64,000 nucleotides of DNA from an uncultured Lentibacter sp. (GTDB lineage Bacteria; Pseudomonadota; Alphaproteobacteria; Rhodobacterales; Rhodobacteraceae): assembly GCF_937123735.1 (NCBI RefSeq), contig NZ_CAKZKL010000028.1:1-64000 (forward strand). Reading direction: 5' to 3'. Positions 61,586-64,000 of this stretch are shown here, piece after piece; the stretch's first letter is position 1; each line of letters starts with the position of its first letter. The notes below the pieces were generated by a model. It was given only the letters and a program-made list of their open reading frames with translations, had not been told where the DNA came from and did not search any database. Position numbers and translations under genes: made by a program.

Positions 61586-62491
61586 CTAGCTGGTTTCATC
61601 TTGGGGGCTTGCGCCTTTCCAGCGGCGGTGGATCCAGAACCACTGGCCGGGATTGGCGCGCACCAGGGCTTCAAGTTGGTGGTTGATTTCCTGGGTCATG
61701 GTCGTTGCGTCTGAGGGCGCGACAGGGGCCTGGGCTATGATCTCAAAGTCCAGCCCGTTGGCTTGGCGGATGGCATAGACGGGGATCAGGGCGGCATTGT
61801 ATTTGAGCGCCAGTTCGGCGGTGATCACCGAGGTGAGGGCCGGCTTGCCAAAAAAGTCGAGTGCTGCGCCCGCGCCGTTGTTGAGGTCGGTGAGGATCCC
61901 GACCACGCCACCGCTGCGCAGGTGTTTCACCATCTGCATCATACCGCGGTTGCCCTGGGCAAACATCGGCGCGCCGATGGCTGTGATCGCGCGGACATAA
62001 TGGCGGTTGAAATAGGGGTTGCTCATTGGCCGGTAAAGCGCGCCCATATTGTGGCCACGCGCGATCAGATTGGCGCGCACCGCATCGTAATTGCCAAAAT
62101 GCCCTGTCACCAGAATGACCGGGCGCCCCTCTTGGCGGGCGGCCTCCAGCGCGGCGAGGCCGGGGCCCGATATGGGGGCTTGCACGGCGCGGGCCTTGAA
62201 GGGCGCGCCCGAGTAGATTTCGATCAGGGTGCGCCCGGCATTGTCGGGCACCGCGCGGCAGATCTCTTGAACCTGCGCCTCTGGCAGATCGGGGAGCACA
62301 TGCGCAAGGTTGGCGCGCACCCGCGCCTGCCAACCGGCCAAAGGGGCCAAAATCCGCGCGGTGATCCAGCCCATCAGCGGCACACGCCAGCGATAGGGCA
62401 GCAACAGCGCCAGACGGATCAACCCGGCAAACAGCAGATTGCTGAGAAAATAACCCGCACGCTTGCGCAGGGAGAGGGGCGCGGCTGTCAT
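61586..62491 (-). CDS. LpxL/HtrB-family lauroyl acyltransferase
   Basis: 301 residues. Acyltransferase motif H131-F-G-N-Y-D136 (HxxxxD), then GALYRPMSNPYFNRHYVRAI and MMQMVKHLRSGGVVGILTDLNNGAG, as in lipid A or related late acyltransferases. A membrane helix starts at 13 (GYFLSNLLFAGLIRLALLLP). It would add a secondary acyl chain in the inner membrane. ATG 62491 overlaps the end of the EamA gene by 4 bases (ATGA), with the transporter upstream. Exact lipid acceptor not determined. Confidence 0.88.
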   Translation of the reverse strand: MTAAPLSLRKRAGYFLSNLLFAGLIRLALLLPYRWRVPLMGWITARILAPLAGWQARVRANLAHVLPDLPEAQVQEICRAVPDNAGRTLIEIYSGAPFKARAVQAPISGPGLAALEAARQEGRPVILVTGHFGNYDAVRANLIARGHNMGALYRPMSNPYFNRHYVRAITAIGAPMFAQGNRGMMQMVKHLRSGGVVGILTDLNNGAGAALDFFGKPALTSVITAELALKYNAALIPVYAIRQANGLDFEIIAQAPVAPSDATTMTQEINHQLEALVRANPGQWFWIHRRWKGASPQDETS

Positions 62492-63354
62492 GGTTTGCTC
62501 TTAGGCTTGGCGTAGGTTTCGCGGTGCCAGACATAAATGCCAGAGGCCGCAATCACAAGCGCGCCGATCAGCGTGTAAAGATCCGGCACGGCGGAAAAGA
62601 CAAAGAACCCATAGACCAGCGCAAAGAGGATACCAGCGTAGGAAAACGGTGCCAGCATGGCGGCCTCGCCCGCCATCAGCGCGCGGATCAGCGCCAGCTG
62701 CCCCAAGGTTGCGCAAAGGGTGATTCCCACCATCAGCGGCACATCGCTCAGCCCCAGCTTCTGCCCGTAAAGCGGCAGGCTCAGCGTGAGCACCGCCGCG
62801 CCGAACAAGGCGGTGTAAAACAGCGAGGTCCAAGCATCTTCATCGCGCCCCACAAAGCGCGTGACCAAAGCATAGGCCGAATAGCACATCGCCGCCGCCA
62901 GCGGCAGCAGCGCATAGGGCGAAAACACCGCCGAGCCGGGCCGGATCACCAGATAAGCCCCGCCAAAGGCTGCCAAGATGGCCGCCGCACGGCGCAGGCC
63001 AAAGCGCTCGCCCAGAAAGAAGGCCGCCCCAAGGGTGATAAACACCGGATTGGTGGACATCACGGATGCGGCCTGCGCGAGGCCGATATTGGAGATGCCA
63101 AAGAAGAAAAAGCCGGTCGCGCCCAGCAGGCACACCGAGCGCGCCAGTTGCAGCTTGGGATAGCTTGTGCGCATGATCCGGCGAAAATCCGGCAAAATCA
63201 GCGCGGTGACAAGCAACGCCTGCCCGGTGTAGCGCACCCAGAGGGTGGTGAGCGTGCCAACCCGCTCGGCCAGAAGTTTGGCCATCATATCCATGCTGGA
63301 AAAGCAGAAAATGGCGGCAATCATCAGCAAGATCGCTTTGGTAGGGGAGGACAT
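62488..63354 (-). CDS. EamA/DMT-family transporter (paralogue C)
   Basis: 288 residues, ten helices, two EamA domains (LLMIAAIFCFSSMDMMAKLLAERVGTLTTLWVRYTGQ; LAQAASVMSTNPVFITLGAAFFLGERFG; MLAPFSYAGILFALVYGFFVFSAVPD). It is more distant from the 38-kb pair than those are from each other. The start at 63354 (MSSPTKAILLM) fits the family; the upstream frame is unlike it. Its stop overlaps the LpxL-type gene start by 4 bases, so the two are co-translated. A lipid or precursor export role is a guess from this context. Confidence 0.85.
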   Translation of the reverse strand: MSSPTKAILLMIAAIFCFSSMDMMAKLLAERVGTLTTLWVRYTGQALLVTALILPDFRRIMRTSYPKLQLARSVCLLGATGFFFFGISNIGLAQAASVMSTNPVFITLGAAFFLGERFGLRRAAAILAAFGGAYLVIRPGSAVFSPYALLPLAAAMCYSAYALVTRFVGRDEDAWTSLFYTALFGAAVLTLSLPLYGQKLGLSDVPLMVGITLCATLGQLALIRALMAGEAAMLAPFSYAGILFALVYGFFVFSAVPDLYTLIGALVIAASGIYVWHRETYAKPKSKP

Positions 63355-63475
63355 GGGGCCACAGCTTTGTGAGAAAAATCCTGCCAAGCCTATCGGGCTT
63401 TGCGCGCAAGGGAAAGCAGAAGCCGTCTGCGCGGGCACGCGCTTTTAGGGGCACGGGCCTTTTGGGCGCGCGGGT

Positions 63476-64000
63476 CTAGCCTTCAGAGTCGTCCTCTTCG
63501 GCGATAACCAGTGTCAGCTCGCCGGCGCTTTGCAGCGCGCCAATGGCGGCAACCACGGCATTCATGGCAGCCTCGCCCTCTTTGGGTTTGACGCGGCCGG
63601 ACTCGGCGATTTCCTCGCGCATACCTTCGGCCATGCGCTTGGAGATATTGCCCAGGATATATTCGGCGCTGGCGCGCAGGCCCTCATCTTCGGTGGCCAG
63701 CGCAAAGGCGAGTGCGGTGCGCAGCTGTTCAGGGTCGACCTCGCGGGTGATCTTGGGCACATCCACAGCCCCGACGCGGGCGGGGATATGCACGAAGGTG
63801 AAGATTGCCTTTTGCAGGCGTTGGCCAAAATCGGCGTCCTCCTCGGTGAGCCCGCTGAGCAGCGCATCGCGGGTTTCCGAATTGGCAATGTTGAGAATCG
63901 CCCCGAGCCGCTCGACGGGGTCGTCCTCAAAGGCGCGCGGGCTTTCATGCTCAAATTGCGCGGCGAGCGAGAGGCCGATCCTGTCAACGGCGCCGGGGGT
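63476..64000 (-). CDS. FliG-like flagellar motor switch protein, C-terminal part
   Basis: The last 174 codons, in frame to the window edge; the start is outside. The visible part holds two armadillo-like segments: LGAILNIANSETRDALLSGLTEEDADFGQRLQKAIFTFVHIPARV and PEQLRTALAFALATEDEGLRASAEYILGNISKRMAEGMREEI. These match the C-terminal half of FliG-type proteins of Rhodobacterales. FliG couples the stator to the switch complex in the motor. No other flagellar gene is in the window, so the assignment rests on this pattern alone. Confidence 0.75.
   Translation of the reverse strand, partial: TPGAVDRIGLSLAAQFEHESPRAFEDDPVERLGAILNIANSETRDALLSGLTEEDADFGQRLQKAIFTFVHIPARVGAVDVPKITREVDPEQLRTALAFALATEDEGLRASAEYILGNISKRMAEGMREEIAESGRVKPKEGEAAMNAVVAAIGALQSAGELTLVIAEEDDSEG

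Overview
The window reads as a chromosomal segment of an alphaproteobacterium of the Rhodobacterales (Roseobacter group). The evidence is high-GC coding with GTG starts, class I lysyl-tRNA synthetase, the block rpiA-gor-hflK-hflC-DUF2065-degP, FnrL-type boxes, a FliG-like protein of the form seen in this order, and many small families typical of it (DUF2852, DUF2927, DUF4864, DUF2244). Nearly all genes are housekeeping or conserved accessory genes. There is no prophage, CRISPR array or integrative element. The only mobile-type locus is a REP/RAYT unit.

Layout. 1-6.8 kb: the end of a heavy-metal P-type ATPase, an NTF2-like protein, a decayed DUF1272 gene, an exported 18-repeat MORN protein, glutamine-dependent NAD+ synthetase, a DCC protein, a Tat-exported metallo-beta-lactamase-fold hydrolase and an unrecognised exported protein. 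6.9-14.1 kb: gltX, a gamma-glutamylcyclotransferase-like gene, an NsrR-like Rrf2 regulator behind an FNR box, then the glycine cleavage genes gcvT-gcvH-gcvP behind a tandem glycine riboswitch. 14.2-18.1 kb: a YbbAP-type ABC transporter divergent from tesA. 18.1-25 kb: thioesterase, RidA, cold shock protein, thioredoxin 2, a RAYT transposase with four REP palindromes, ettA, nadD and dacB.

25-34.9 kb: TerB-like protein, lysK, ctaD (its promoter flanked by two FNR-like boxes), soluble cytochrome c, lipB, tRNA-Leu(GAG), an acyl-CoA dehydrogenase. 34.9-48.4 kb: a long disordered acidic protein, thiN, paired EamA transporters, serine dehydratase with a GST, rpiA-gor-hflKC-degP. 48.4-64 kb: RDD and DUF2852 membrane proteins, YbaK, glnE, a lipoprotein, an rRNA-methyltransferase-like gene coupled to a PIN nuclease, M48 peptidase, P450, maleate-isomerase-like protein, a lipoprotein/small membrane protein/VWA operon, a lipid A-type acyltransferase with an EamA transporter, and the C-terminal part of FliG.

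Themes: oxygen control (FNR boxes at ctaD and at the Rrf2 gene), glycine/serine flux (riboswitch, gcv, sdaA), NAD metabolism (nadE, nadD) and envelope quality control (HflKC, DegP, M48, DacB). Noncoding features that recur within the window are a two-copy ~76-bp element with three GTGCAC sites at 11-bp spacing, a five-copy intergenic tail motif usually beside G/C hairpins, and the REP palindromes. All homology statements come from motif recognition; no database search was run.
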